A DNA stretch of 41,756 nt from Candidatus Altarchaeales archaeon WOR_SM1_SCG (GCA_001723845.1 MCBE01000245.1:1-41756); one strand, 5' to 3'. Counted from the first letter of the stretch, positions 32,933 to 41,748 are shown. Translations and numbers: made by a program. The notes: generated by a model not told the origin, from the sequence alone.

Positions 32933-34228
32933 CTATGGTTTCATAATCTTAAAATGTTCAAATATTGAGGATAATGCTATGTTTGAAGGTGTTCCTAAAG
33001 CCATAGAAACTATGGAAAAAACGGTTAAAGGACTCATAAAAGGTTTTGTTTTCAAATCTTCATTTTTTATCTCAATTGGAACTTCAGGGAAATATTGTTC
33101 CTCCTTCATGCAAACTGGCAAACCGCATTTTTCTATGTGTTCAATGAATCTTTTACTATAGAAATATAATGTTGATCCATAACAATTAATCAGACGAACT
33201 TTAATCTCAATACTATCTTCATATCCATATGAGAGTAGAAAATTTGAATATCTGTTTAGTATGCCCATAATGCCACCAAAAATATTAATTGGATCTAAGA
33301 AGGTCAATGAATAAAAAGAATCAGGATGATATTTTTTGGTTACATTCATGTAGTTTTCATCAAATTTATTATAATCATCTAATTTTGCATTAATAAGGGG
33401 TATTAAAATTTTAGTGTTTCCATATATATCAAGTTCAACAGTCAGACCATTATAAGTAATATCATTTCCTATCCTTTGCCTTATAGCAATACTATTGGGG
33501 TAAGTATTTAAAGTATCAAAAGGTATGTTTCCACCGATGCTAACTTCTGAATCTCCGATTTTCTCTTTAATAGTATATTTTTCACTAAACTTGCTCAATA
33601 TCTCTGAGAATTTCGCATTATTAAATAAATCAGGAACCGTAAAGTGATTAAAAGGTTTAGTATTGATAAAAATTTCTAAGTGTGGATTTGATTCTCCCAT
33701 ACAAAAATTATAATCAATTTTTCTGAACTCTTCTAACTTTTTCATGTATTTTTCCGCTTTAGTATAAAGCATATCTACCGTATGTCTATTAGATTCATGT
33801 ATAGGTTCTGATGCAGCTTCTTGTCGCCTATATATTCTTCCATCAGAGTGAATGTAGGGGGGATTTCCACCTTCAGAAATCACGACCATAATCACTTTTT
33901 TCCCAATAGCAAGAGGAATTGAAAATGTTTCAAAATAGGGAAATGGTTGAAGATTGCCACTTACAGAATCTCTAATTATATCGGGGGAATCATCAACTCC
34001 CAATATATTCTTAGCACAATTAGTTTTATCATCATGTTCAATGCCTACAAAATAAATGCCCCCATATGAATTTGCAAATGAAGAAATTGATTTTGCAATC
34101 TTCTTTCCTTTTTGTTTTTCTCTTTTGTATTCAACATACCAACCTTCAGCAACTGTGTTTAGAGTATTTAAATCGATCTCCTCTACATCTTTGAATGGTT
34201 TTCCAAATGGGTTAAATATCGATGTCAT
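32933..34228 (-). CDS. Schlafen AlbA_2-domain protein
   Basis: The 431-aa protein has an N-terminal AlbA_2 (Schlafen-type, formerly AAA_4) domain at about 20-150: GWYVEYKREKQKGKKIAKSI, SSFANSYGGIYFVGIEHDD and IYRRQEAASEPI are its typical words. The C-terminal portion, about 280 residues, is not recognised; it contains strand-rich segments (YTIKEKIGDSEVSIGGNIPF). Schlafen-like domains bind or cleave RNA or DNA in many defence proteins. The gene is on the minus strand in the accessory island, upstream of copy A of the tail repeat and next to a PIN remnant. Confidence 0.85.
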   Translation of the reverse strand: MTSIFNPFGKPFKDVEEIDLNTLNTVAEGWYVEYKREKQKGKKIAKSISSFANSYGGIYFVGIEHDDKTNCAKNILGVDDSPDIIRDSVSGNLQPFPYFETFSIPLAIGKKVIMVVISEGGNPPYIHSDGRIYRRQEAASEPIHESNRHTVDMLYTKAEKYMKKLEEFRKIDYNFCMGESNPHLEIFINTKPFNHFTVPDLFNNAKFSEILSKFSEKYTIKEKIGDSEVSIGGNIPFDTLNTYPNSIAIRQRIGNDITYNGLTVELDIYGNTKILIPLINAKLDDYNKFDENYMNVTKKYHPDSFYSLTFLDPINIFGGIMGILNRYSNFLLSYGYEDSIEIKVRLINCYGSTLYFYSKRFIEHIEKCGLPVCMKEEQYFPEVPIEIKNEDLKTKPFMSPLTVFSIVSMALGTPSNIALSSIFEHFKIMKP

Positions 34229-34258
34229 AGTTAATAATTTGATTTTAAAACAAATAAA

Positions 34259-34313
34259 TCATTCAATAAAAGGATTCCTCATATAAACCCCGAGTTTCTC
34301 AAAGTGTTCATCA
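34259..34313 (-). pseudogene. PIN-domain C-terminal vestige
   Basis: The minus strand reads GDEHFEKLGVYMRNPFIE and a stop, which matches the last strand and helix of PIN-domain toxins (TExDEHFxKLG...NPF). Nothing else of the domain remains. The DNA is roughly alignable with the C-terminal end of the PIN-like ORF at 35372-35620. It overlaps the last codons of the DUF6398-like gene by a few bases. Confidence 0.55.
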
Positions 34314-34709
34314 CCACAAAAACGGGATTTCAGGTCTCTTCTCCATCATGCGGGTTGTGGAGAACTCATCGTCCCAGTACCACATTTTGAACATATCACG
34401 GATGATTTTTGCTTTCTGCGATGTCGTGCTTTTCCTTGCACCAAAATAATCACATAAGTCATCTGCGCTGGCGTAGGGTTCAAAACTTTTGTCAAAAAGA
34501 AAATTAATCTGCCCGAGGGCATAGACAACTGCTGCTGCCCAGATTTCTATCTTGCCTGAAAGAAACGGCACATTTCTTTTGCGGGACATCTTTTGTATGA
34601 GTTTCTCACAAAGTTGTTTGTAGTCATCGTCAAGATATTCGTTGCAGAATTTTGCAGTCGTTTCAGTAAGTATTTTCTTCTTTTCCTCAATAAGGATTTT
34701 ATCTCTCAT
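34311..34709 (-). CDS. DUF6398-like protein
   Basis: The 132-aa protein contains KIEIWAAAVVYALGQINFLF followed by DKSFEPYASADDLCDYFGAR, then KSTTSQKAKIIRDMFKM. I recall this pattern as the DUF6398 family, small domains often found near pRiA4b or SEC-C proteins. The segment around FGARKSTTSQKA has the shape of a helix-turn-helix. Function is unknown. It is in the same accessory island and orientation as its neighbours, and the end of its coding region overlaps the PIN vestige. Confidence 0.65.
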   Translation of the reverse strand: MRDKILIEEKKKILTETTAKFCNEYLDDDYKQLCEKLIQKMSRKRNVPFLSGKIEIWAAAVVYALGQINFLFDKSFEPYASADDLCDYFGARKSTTSQKAKIIRDMFKMWYWDDEFSTTRMMEKRPEIPFLW

Positions 34710-34743
34710 TTTTTTGTGCTTTTTTTATCGTAAATACAAACTA

Positions 34744-34892
34744 TATGTTTGTTATGGTCATTAGGTGACTTCCCGAAGTGCATTAGGGGTTGTAGCGGAG
34801 CAGAAACCCCTACATTCGCTATGATGATCAATCTTTTCCGAGTGATACGAGGAAATATCGTGAGCGTCAGCGAAACCTATTCAGAAGGTTGT
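34744..34892 (-). repeat. Palindromic repeat element (long copy)
   Basis: On the minus strand the block reads AAAACAACCTTCTGAATAGG at its start, later GATTGATCATCATAGCGAAT, TAGGGGTTTCTGCTCCGCTA and CAACCCCTAATGCACTTCGG, then AAGTCACCTAATGACC. The order equals that of 24236-24322, with about 60 extra bases containing two short hairpin-like words. TAGGGGTT/AACCCCTA is a perfect 8-bp stem. It sits between the DUF6398-like gene and an unknown gene. Confidence 0.75.
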
Positions 34893-34894
34893 TT

Positions 34895-35344
34895 TTAATT
34901 GATTTTGACAATCACATTTTCCAGCCCGTTTTCAACAAATTCTTCATTGTATTTTTCCCTAAGCTTTTCAATTTTCATTATTCTTTCAACAGGCTCCATT
35001 TTCAATATTTCTTTTTCAGCATATTCATTTACAAAATCCCTTTCAGCAAGCCGTTGAATAAGTCCATCCCAGAAAATCTCATTATCATACTCTTCAACAT
35101 AACCGGGATGGAGCATCTCTTCAAGTTTTAGTGTTGGAAAAACCTTATTAAATTTTTTATCATATTTAAGTAAATCCTCCACTTCAAAACCCTTTGTATA
35201 AGAGAAAATATAATGTGCAATTTCATCTATTTCCTTGTCACGATCCGGGGGGATTCTATAGCTGTTTACAAGCCATTCGCCAAGATAGATAACTTTAATT
35301 AAAGATTTATATTGTTCCTTTGATAACGGTATTTTTATTTTCAT
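34895..35344 (-). CDS. Uncharacterised 149-aa protein of the accessory island
   Basis: The protein is mostly helical and acidic. It begins MKIKIPLSKEQYKSLIKVIY then LGEWLVNSYRIPPDRDKEID, and later HPGYVEEYDNEIFWDGLIQR. I do not recognise a named domain; similar small proteins accompany pRiA4b-like and DUF6398-like genes in accessory islands, but I cannot confirm this here. No signal peptide or membrane segment is visible. Its stop codon lies three bases from the palindromic repeat. Confidence 0.6.
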   Translation of the reverse strand: MKIKIPLSKEQYKSLIKVIYLGEWLVNSYRIPPDRDKEIDEIAHYIFSYTKGFEVEDLLKYDKKFNKVFPTLKLEEMLHPGYVEEYDNEIFWDGLIQRLAERDFVNEYAEKEILKMEPVERIMKIEKLREKYNEEFVENGLENVIVKIN

Positions 35345-35371
35345 TTTTGGTTCTCTTTTATTTATTTAATT

Positions 35372-35620
35372 TTAAAAACAAATAAAATCATCCAACCAGC
35401 GGATTCTTAGCGTAAACCCCAGGCGTCTCAAATGCCTGTCATCTTCAGTGAATATTATTTCAATTCTGTATTCCTTCATTGTTTCGGAAATTACGGTGTC
35501 AAACACTCTTGCTCCCCGCAGATTTTTTCCCGGAATTACATTGTAATTAAATATCAAAAAATTAATTTCACAAAAATTATTTTTCAAAAACCCTTCCGGA
35601 TTAATTATTTCATTTTTCAC
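35372..35620 (-). pseudogene. PIN-domain toxin, C-terminal fragment
   Basis: The 82 residues contain KNLRGARVFDTVISETMKEY then RIEIIFTEDDRHLRRLGF, the C-terminal half of a PIN domain (the RGAxxFD...TEDxxHF pattern with its acidic residues). The N-terminal half, which carries the first catalytic aspartate, is missing, and the end (LRIRWLDDFICF) has diverged from the usual NPF. The reading frame starts with a GTG that overlaps the stop codon of the upstream lipoprotein gene. It is most likely a decayed toxin gene. Confidence 0.65.
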
Positions 35621-36903
35621 TCAATCTTTTCTTCAACTATTTTTGCAAGTTCCATAATCTCTCTTTGCTGGAGCCCGCCGGACAATCCCATAACCTGGAT
35701 TTCCTCATATACATTTAATTTCCTGAATATAACTGCATACACGGTATAATTAAAATTTCCTTCACTAAACTCTTTTTTATAAAGCATGCACTCATCACCC
35801 ACCGGTTGTGCGGATACGAAAACAAAAGAATCAGGCATTGTTTGCTTTGAGTCGTTAAATACTTCTTTTATTTTATCAGGATTGTAAACGGAATTTGTGT
35901 TGAATATGTAGCGATAATCTATTATATAAGACACCGACTTTTCATATACCATTAAATTTTCACCTGTTTCCTCTATTATATAAAATTCTATCTTGCTTTT
36001 TCGTACCCAATCTTTATCCTGTATCTTCCATCTTTTATCGCTTATTTTGTAAACCGTGTCGCTTTTTGAAAGAGATATTTTGTTATCCTTGAATTCCTTT
36101 TTAAGCTGCTCGTCAACACCACCTTCTTTAAGGTACTTCTTGTAGTCCTTGCTCAGGTTAAATAAATACAATTTTTCGTTGTCAAAAACTATTTTATATC
36201 CCCCTTCCCAGCCCACTTCAACTAATTTTTCGGGCGAGTAAGTGTGTTCCTCTTTTGTTGTTGCCCCTGTTTTATCCGGTATAATATTATATCCTTTATC
36301 TTCAGGAAGGTCGTTTAGTTCTAAAACCAGGTCAGAGGGTTCTTTAACAGTTTTTTTAGCAGTAGATAAAAATGATTCCACCTCTTCAAGTTCCTTTGGT
36401 GATTCAATTTTTGACTCTTCAACCGTTCCGTTAGAATAAGTTTTTACTCTCCAGACTTCCTCTTCATTTATTGTGGAATATACATCATACTGCATTGTCC
36501 CGGAAATATAACTGCTGTGACACATTTGTTTTCCCTTGAATTCAACAATGCCTTCAACCCACGCAGCCGTATCTGTCGGGCGGCTCCTTCCCGGAGTAGG
36601 CACACACCAATCATTGCCAGGATAATTTTCAACTTTAACCGTTTCTTTTTCATCAGCATCTCCGGCAGGTTCCGGCTCATGTCCCGTTTCATTCACTTCT
36701 CCTGTGGGTTTTGAACCGGGTCCCGTTTCATTTACTTCTCCGGCAGGTTCTTCCTGAATCGTTACTTCCTGCTCCTGCCCTGACCCCGGCTGCCCTTCAC
36801 CCGTTTCCTGCCACTCTCCTGATTTTTCGCCGATGCACCCGCTTATTAAAATTATCCCGATTATCCCGGATAATATCCATATATCAGTTGTTTTGATTTT
36901 CAT
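35617..36903 (-). CDS. Lipoprotein with low-complexity linker and unknown C-terminal domain
   Basis: The 428-aa protein has a lipoprotein signal ending in IILISGCIGEKS. A Gly/Glu/Pro-rich linker with degenerate GEVNETG repeats spans about 27-90. A globular part follows, beginning YPGNDWCVPTPGRSRPTDTA and VEFKGKQMCHSS; a related WC...C start occurs in the lipoprotein at 28703-29359. The C-terminal third (YAVIFRKLNVYEEIQVMGLS) is predicted as mixed alpha/beta. It should be outside the cell, anchored by lipid. No family is recognised. Confidence 0.8.
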   Translation of the reverse strand: MKIKTTDIWILSGIIGIILISGCIGEKSGEWQETGEGQPGSGQEQEVTIQEEPAGEVNETGPGSKPTGEVNETGHEPEPAGDADEKETVKVENYPGNDWCVPTPGRSRPTDTAAWVEGIVEFKGKQMCHSSYISGTMQYDVYSTINEEEVWRVKTYSNGTVEESKIESPKELEEVESFLSTAKKTVKEPSDLVLELNDLPEDKGYNIIPDKTGATTKEEHTYSPEKLVEVGWEGGYKIVFDNEKLYLFNLSKDYKKYLKEGGVDEQLKKEFKDNKISLSKSDTVYKISDKRWKIQDKDWVRKSKIEFYIIEETGENLMVYEKSVSYIIDYRYIFNTNSVYNPDKIKEVFNDSKQTMPDSFVFVSAQPVGDECMLYKKEFSEGNFNYTVYAVIFRKLNVYEEIQVMGLSGGLQQREIMELAKIVEEKIE

Positions 36904-36974
36904 TTTGTAAATTGTGCATTGAATTTTTAGAATAAATTTTTAGAAGATTGATTGGAATGAAAATTTTAATTTAA

Positions 36975-37682
36975 TTACAATTCATCTATAAACTTCCCGA
37001 TTTCCTCTTTGCTGACCTTTTGATATTTTTTTTCGGTATCAATTGTAATTACATCTATGCTTTCCTTTTTAATCTTCTCTTCGGAAACGCTGTTTAACCC
37101 TTTAAGTGCCAGGTGTATCGCATTGTCAGCCGAGCCTTTTTCATATTCCGCTTCAAATATTTTTTCAACATCCCGCTTTCCGATTCCGATTGCTGCTGCA
37201 ATATACTGCGTAAACGCACCGCTCGGATCAGTTTCAAATAACTGCGGCTCATCATTTATGCCCGCGATTAAAAGTGCGGTTCCGTATGGTCTTACTCCCC
37301 CGTATTGGGTATAGGTCTGCTCAAGGTCACACAAACTTTTCGTAAGTGTTGAAACCGTTATCGGCTCATTATACGCAAGCCGGCTTCTCTGCGCGCGGAG
37401 TCGTGCATCTTCAACCAATCGCCTTGCATCCGCAACAAGCCCTGATGCTGCGGCTCCTATATGTTCGTCAATTTGAAATATTTTCTCAACCGATTCAGGC
37501 ACAATCAATGATGTCCCGATACTTTTATCAACCGCAAGCAGTACGCCGTTATCATACGTAATACCAACGGCTGTTGTTCCCCGCTTTACCGCTTCTCTTG
37601 CATATTCTACCTGGAATAACCTGCCGTCGGGACTGAAAACCGTAATTGCTCTGTCATAAGCTGCTGCTCCCATTGGATACAT
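36975..37682 (-). CDS. psmA: Proteasome alpha subunit
   Basis: The 235-aa protein is the archaeal 20S proteasome alpha subunit, which forms the outer rings of the core and gates substrate entry. The family signature is AYDRAITVFSPDGRLFQVEY followed by AREAVKRGTTAVGITYDNGV at residues 8-47. Other conserved words are IGAAASGLVADARRLVEDAR and PYGTALLIAGIND. The N-terminal gate and docking residues are present. There is no propeptide or catalytic threonine, as expected for the alpha type. Confidence 0.97.
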   Translation of the reverse strand: MYPMGAAAYDRAITVFSPDGRLFQVEYAREAVKRGTTAVGITYDNGVLLAVDKSIGTSLIVPESVEKIFQIDEHIGAAASGLVADARRLVEDARLRAQRSRLAYNEPITVSTLTKSLCDLEQTYTQYGGVRPYGTALLIAGINDEPQLFETDPSGAFTQYIAAAIGIGKRDVEKIFEAEYEKGSADNAIHLALKGLNSVSEEKIKKESIDVITIDTEKKYQKVSKEEIGKFIDEL

Positions 37683-37867
37683 TTTAATGTTTTGTTATTT
37701 ATTTGTTATTTATTTTATTATTATTTTTATAAATTTTAATCTGAAATTGTTATTAATTAAACTTTAATATTATTCAATTAAATTTAAATGAAATTAAATA
37801 TATAATATGTTATAATATAAAAAATTATAATATAAAAAATTAACCCTCTTATTATTTAAAACCAACG
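37683..37867. promoter_or_regulatory. Divergent promoter region of psmA and the AbrB gene
   Basis: The 185 bp between two divergently read genes are almost all A/T. TTATTTTTATAAATTTTAAT at 37721-37740 contains a TATA-like word suited to psmA, and a repeat AATATAAAAAATTA occurs twice near 37815-37843, 30-50 bp before the AbrB ATG. The assignments are by composition and position. Confidence 0.4.
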
Positions 37868-38191
37868 ATGAAAGGTATGAAATGCAACTGCGGAGGGACT
37901 ATGAAGGAGGACAAGGTAGTATTTGAAGGTTTCATTGTGGGCGGCTTTAAATGCAGTGAATGCGGCAATATTTCCTTTACGCCGGGTCAGACAGAAGAGA
38001 TTCTGAAATTAAAGGAAATTTCCAAAAAAACAGACACGCAGAGAAGAATAATTACGCTCGGTCATTCTCTGGGCATGACGATACCTAAAAAACTTCAAAG
38101 GATTGGTGCAAGGGTCGGTGTAAAGGCAAAGATAAAGGTTTTAGGGAAAGACACCGTCCAGATAAATTTTGAAGAGGAAGAGGAAAAATAA
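37868..38191 (+). CDS. Zinc-ribbon plus AbrB-type regulator
   Basis: The 107-aa protein begins with a zinc ribbon (MKCNCGGTMKEDK and FKCSECGNISFTPGQ), similar to the MqsA-type N-terminal finger. An AbrB/SpoVT-type swapped-hairpin DNA-binding domain follows: RRIITLGHSLGMTIPKKLQR and VGVKAKIKVLGKDTVQINFE. This pairing is typical of small archaeal regulators, often autoregulated or tied to toxin-antitoxin modules. No partner is adjacent; the gene is divergent from psmA. Confidence 0.85.
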   Translation: MKGMKCNCGGTMKEDKVVFEGFIVGGFKCSECGNISFTPGQTEEILKLKEISKKTDTQRRIITLGHSLGMTIPKKLQRIGARVGVKAKIKVLGKDTVQINFEEEEEK

Positions 38192-38220
38192 AGAAAATAA
38201 AACATAAATTAAAATTAATT

Positions 38221-41200
38221 TTAAATTTTACTTAACTTTTTCAACCTCTTTTCATATTCCACGATTCCGATTTTGCCGTCAAACCACTTTTTCCTGAGTT
38301 CTTCTTCAGGTGTGAGTTCTTTTCCATGAACATAATCTCCCTGTTGAGTTGCCGTCTCTTCGGCTCCCCCCGGCTTTTGTACATCACCTCCCGCTTTAAT
38401 GGTTTTAGTATCAATGTCAAGAACTTTCAATTCGGATGTGTATTTTTTCTTCCAGAACTCGTAGCTGTGCCTGCCTATGCCGCCTGACACCCTATCAGAT
38501 TCAAGTTTTTCAAGATTATGGAGAATTTTTTGTTTTTCGGAGTCAAATTCTGATCCCCCCTGCCCGGGAATCCTTGAATCTTCTACTTGCTGCCGGATTG
38601 CTGTGAGTTCGTCGGTTTTCGCTTTAATCTTTTGCTCATATTTTTTTATTTCATCTTCGTATTTAGATACAAACCCGGATAATGCCTTCTGTTTCTGCTT
38701 CAGTTCCTCGTCAAGTTCCACCTTCTTTTCAGCAAGCAGTTTTGAGGACTCTATCCTCTCCTGCAATTTTCTTAACTCTTCTTCCTGTCTTTGCTTTTCC
38801 TCTTCTCTTGCTTTAAGTTCATGCTGCATGGTTCTTACCTTTTCCTCAAAGCCGGATACAAGGTCGTGTTTCCTCTTCAATTCATCGTCAAGTTCCGCCT
38901 TTTGTTCCGCAAGCAGTTTTGAGGAATCTATCCTCTCCTGCAATTTCCTTAACTCTTCTTCCTGTCTTTGCTTTTCCTCTTCTCTTGCTTTAAGTTCATG
39001 CTGCATGGTTCTTACCTTTTCCTCAAAGCCGGATACAAGATCGTGTTTCCTCTTCAATTCATCGTCAAGTTCCGCTTTTTGTTCAGCAAGCGTTTTTGAT
39101 GCCTCTATCCTCTCCTGTAATTTTCTTAACTCTTCTTCCTGTCTTTGTTTTTCCTCTTCTCTTGCTTTAAGTTCATACTGCATGATTTTTACCTTTTCCT
39201 CAAAACCGGATACGAGGTCGTGCTTTTGTTTCAGTTCCTCGTCAAGTTCCGCCTTCTTTTCAGCAAGCATTTTTGATGACTCTATCCTCTCCTGTAATTT
39301 TCTTAACTCTTCTTCCTGTCCTTGCTTTTCCTCTTCTCTTGATTTAAGTTCAAACTGCATGGTTTTTACCTTCTCCTCAAACCCGGATACGAGGTCGTGT
39401 TTCTGCTTCAGTTCCTCGTCAAGTTCCGCCTTCTTTTCCGCAAGCAGTTTTGAGGACTCTATCCTCTCCTGTAATTTTCTTAACTCCTCTTCCTGTCTTT
39501 GCTTTTCCTCTCTTGAATGTTCTATTTTTCTCTGCATCTCCATGAGTTCCTCTTCCTGTCTTTGCTTTTCGTCTTTTTTCGCCTGAATTTTTCCCTTACT
39601 TATCCCCAGGTTTCGCATCTTATCTTCAATCTCTGACATCCTGGTGTTGAGCGCGTTTAAATTATCGGTGTGTGTCTGCTTCCAGAATTTGTATTCCAAT
39701 TCACTTATCTCGCCTGAAACCTTTTCAATTTCAAGGTGGTCAAGTTTAGACAGGATTTTTTGTTTTTCCTTTGACAGGTGAGGATATATTTTTAAAATTT
39801 CAAAATCATGCTCGTCTTTTTTTGCCTTTTTTTCCAGTTCCTCTGCAATAATTTCACTCTCGTATAAAATATTTTTTAAATTTTTTGGCATATCGGGTTT
39901 TGCCTCTGCAAATTTTTCCATTGCCCCGGGTAATGCATCAATTTCTTTATTTTTGAATTCCACATCCAGCAGTGTCATAAAGCCCTCAATGAATTTTTTT
40001 ATTGTATTTTCTTTTGTGCATTCAAGGGCTTCATTTAACGCGAATTTTGCTTTTTTTATATCTCTTAGTTTTTCACGGCATTTTGCTATTTTTATATAAT
40101 AGTGTGCTGCTTTTTCATTTTTTTCTTTACATGCAAAACTTTTAACAATCGCATCATACATCTGTAAAGCATTTTCATATTCTTTATCTTTATATTCTTT
40201 ATCCGCCTGCTCAACAACAGATGTTTCTGCATACTCTCGCACATGCCCGTCAATATCGTTCAAGGCATTTATCAGCGGTTCAACCGCTCTTCTGTCTTTG
40301 ATTTCCCCAAGTAGTTTCGCTGCATTTTTACGCACCCATGCATCGCCATCCTTCAATGCGCTTATCAGCGCCTCAATTTCTCCCGGGTCTTTAAATTCTT
40401 TTAATAATTTTTCAGCAATTTTTTGCACCCCGGAATCATCATCCTTCAATGCGTTTATCAACGAAACAACCGCTTTTTGGTCTTTAATTTGTTCTAATGC
40501 AAGTGCGGCACTTTTCCTGACCCTTGAATCATCATCCTTTAACGCGCCTATCAAAGGTTCTATCGTGCGGGGGTCTCTAATTTTTATCAGGCAATCGGCA
40601 GCTTTCCTGCGCACTTCTAAATCCTCATCCTTTAATGCTTCTGCAAGGGGAATAACCACTCTTTTGTCCTTGATTTCCCCTAATAATTTCACTGCGTTTT
40701 TTCTTACCCATGAATCGCTGTCTTTCAATGCGCTTATCAGGGCGTCAACAGATTCGGGTTTAAGATTTTCCAATAATTTCGCAGCGTTTTTTCTTACCCA
40801 GTCATCCCTATCCTTCAATGCTTTTATCAGGGGAATAATTGCTATCGGGTCTTTAATTTGTTCTAATGCCAATGCTGCACTGCTGCGAACCCACACATCT
40901 CTATCCTTCAATGCCTTTATCAGGTGTTCTATCGCACGCGGGTCTTTAATTTTTATCAGCCCGTCAACCGCTGTTCTTCTCACTTCAACATCGCTGTCCT
41001 TTAATGCCGCTATCAGTGAATCGGCTGCTCCCCGATCTTTGATTTCTCCCAATGCCTTTGCAGCACTGCTCCGCACCCCTGCATCATTATCACTCAATGC
41101 GTTTATCAATGGCTCAACCGCTCCCGGGTCTTTGATTTCTCCCAACGCTCTTGCCGCACTTCCCCGCACCTTTGCATCGCCGTCCTTTAATGCGTTTATC

Positions 41201-41442
41201 AGGGGTTTTACTGCCGCAGGGTCCTTAATTTCTCCTAATGCGCCGGCAACACAGGAAAGGAACCACCCGCTGCTTTTCTCAAGCGCGTTTACCAGAGGTT
41301 TTACCGCCGCAGGGTCCTTAATCTCTCCTAACGCCCCGGCTGCGCCTGCACGAACATCCATGTCCCTGTCCTTCAGCGCATTTATAAGACCGGCAATATC
41401 TTTCTTCTTTTTCAGTTCATTTACATATTCACCCTGCATCAT
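38221..41442 (-). CDS. Giant HEAT-repeat / coiled-coil / SHOCT-like scaffold protein
   Basis: The 1073-aa protein opens with 13 HEAT repeats of 31 residues (about 15-415), with words such as PLINALKDGDAKVRGSAARA followed by LGEIKDP. A TPR-like helical region follows (about 420-500). Between two similar helical segments (LEIEKVSGEISELEYKFWKQ and LESDRVSGGIGRHSYEFWKK) lies a long coiled coil built from five units of 59 residues (EEKQRQEEELRKLQERIESS type). The end TPEEELRKKWFDGKIGIVEY resembles a SHOCT motif. It has no signal peptide or membrane segment, so it should be a cytoplasmic scaffold. Repeats 5-8 and 9-12 look like a duplicated block of four. Confidence 0.87.
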   Translation of the reverse strand: MMQGEYVNELKKKKDIAGLINALKDRDMDVRAGAAGALGEIKDPAAVKPLVNALEKSSGWFLSCVAGALGEIKDPAAVKPLINALKDGDAKVRGSAARALGEIKDPGAVEPLINALSDNDAGVRSSAAKALGEIKDRGAADSLIAALKDSDVEVRRTAVDGLIKIKDPRAIEHLIKALKDRDVWVRSSAALALEQIKDPIAIIPLIKALKDRDDWVRKNAAKLLENLKPESVDALISALKDSDSWVRKNAVKLLGEIKDKRVVIPLAEALKDEDLEVRRKAADCLIKIRDPRTIEPLIGALKDDDSRVRKSAALALEQIKDQKAVVSLINALKDDDSGVQKIAEKLLKEFKDPGEIEALISALKDGDAWVRKNAAKLLGEIKDRRAVEPLINALNDIDGHVREYAETSVVEQADKEYKDKEYENALQMYDAIVKSFACKEKNEKAAHYYIKIAKCREKLRDIKKAKFALNEALECTKENTIKKFIEGFMTLLDVEFKNKEIDALPGAMEKFAEAKPDMPKNLKNILYESEIIAEELEKKAKKDEHDFEILKIYPHLSKEKQKILSKLDHLEIEKVSGEISELEYKFWKQTHTDNLNALNTRMSEIEDKMRNLGISKGKIQAKKDEKQRQEEELMEMQRKIEHSREEKQRQEEELRKLQERIESSKLLAEKKAELDEELKQKHDLVSGFEEKVKTMQFELKSREEEKQGQEEELRKLQERIESSKMLAEKKAELDEELKQKHDLVSGFEEKVKIMQYELKAREEEKQRQEEELRKLQERIEASKTLAEQKAELDDELKRKHDLVSGFEEKVRTMQHELKAREEEKQRQEEELRKLQERIDSSKLLAEQKAELDDELKRKHDLVSGFEEKVRTMQHELKAREEEKQRQEEELRKLQERIESSKLLAEKKVELDEELKQKQKALSGFVSKYEDEIKKYEQKIKAKTDELTAIRQQVEDSRIPGQGGSEFDSEKQKILHNLEKLESDRVSGGIGRHSYEFWKKKYTSELKVLDIDTKTIKAGGDVQKPGGAEETATQQGDYVHGKELTPEEELRKKWFDGKIGIVEYEKRLKKLSKI
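38690..39500 (-). repeat. Tandem 177-bp coding repeats in the coiled-coil gene
   Basis: About five near-identical units of 177 bp (59 codons) encode the coiled coil, for example the DNA words CTCTTCTTCCTGTCTTTGCT and TTTAAGTTCATGCTGCATGG recurring at a constant distance. The units differ mainly at few positions, showing recent amplification or homogenisation. Confidence 0.85.
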
Positions 41443-41667
41443 CTTGATTTTAAATTTTAAATTAATTTTTTAATTCACATTATATTTTGCATGATATTTA
41501 TTTAATTTTTAGAGTTTTTGATTTGAACAATGAAATTTAATAAAATTCACGGGAATTTACGGGACTTTAGGTTTTAATATTTTTAAAATATTCATAATTT
41601 ATAATATATTTAATATAAAATATATTTATTCCCAAATTTCCCATCCAAAAATTAAAAGAGGTATACT
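41443..41667. other. AT-rich gene-free end of the window
   Basis: The stretch upstream of the giant HEAT gene and of the short peptide ORF is very AT-rich with no gene. A repeated word ACGGGAATTTACGGGACTTT near 41549 is the only GC-containing feature. It presumably holds promoters for both directions. Confidence 0.4.
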
Positions 41668-41748
41668 ATGAAAATGTCCATCTCAATTTTTGTTCATTTT
41701 CTGTTCTTAATCTCTTTTGTATTAATTGTGAATGTTAATGGATTCTAA
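41668..41748 (+). CDS. Possible 26-aa hydrophobic peptide or truncated signal peptide
   Basis: A Shine-Dalgarno-like AGAGGTA lies 4-6 bp before an ATG that encodes MKMSISIFVHFLFLISFVLI then VNVNGF and a stop. This looks like a signal peptide without a mature protein, or a small membrane peptide. A TATA-like word (AAATATATTTAT) lies about 40 bp upstream. The window ends 8 bp after the stop, so a frameshifted continuation cannot be examined. Confidence 0.4.
   Translation: MKMSISIFVHFLFLISFVLIVNVNGF

Noticed and set aside
38477-39586. 369-aa plus-strand ORF rich in Ser, Cys and Phe
   Set aside because: It is the antisense shadow of the repeated coiled-coil coding region; its repeats follow the 177-bp units of the real minus-strand gene.
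40298-41473. 391-aa plus-strand ORF
   Set aside because: It mirrors the HEAT repeats on the minus strand; the periodic SLSFNAFI words are reverse reading of the ALKD repeats.
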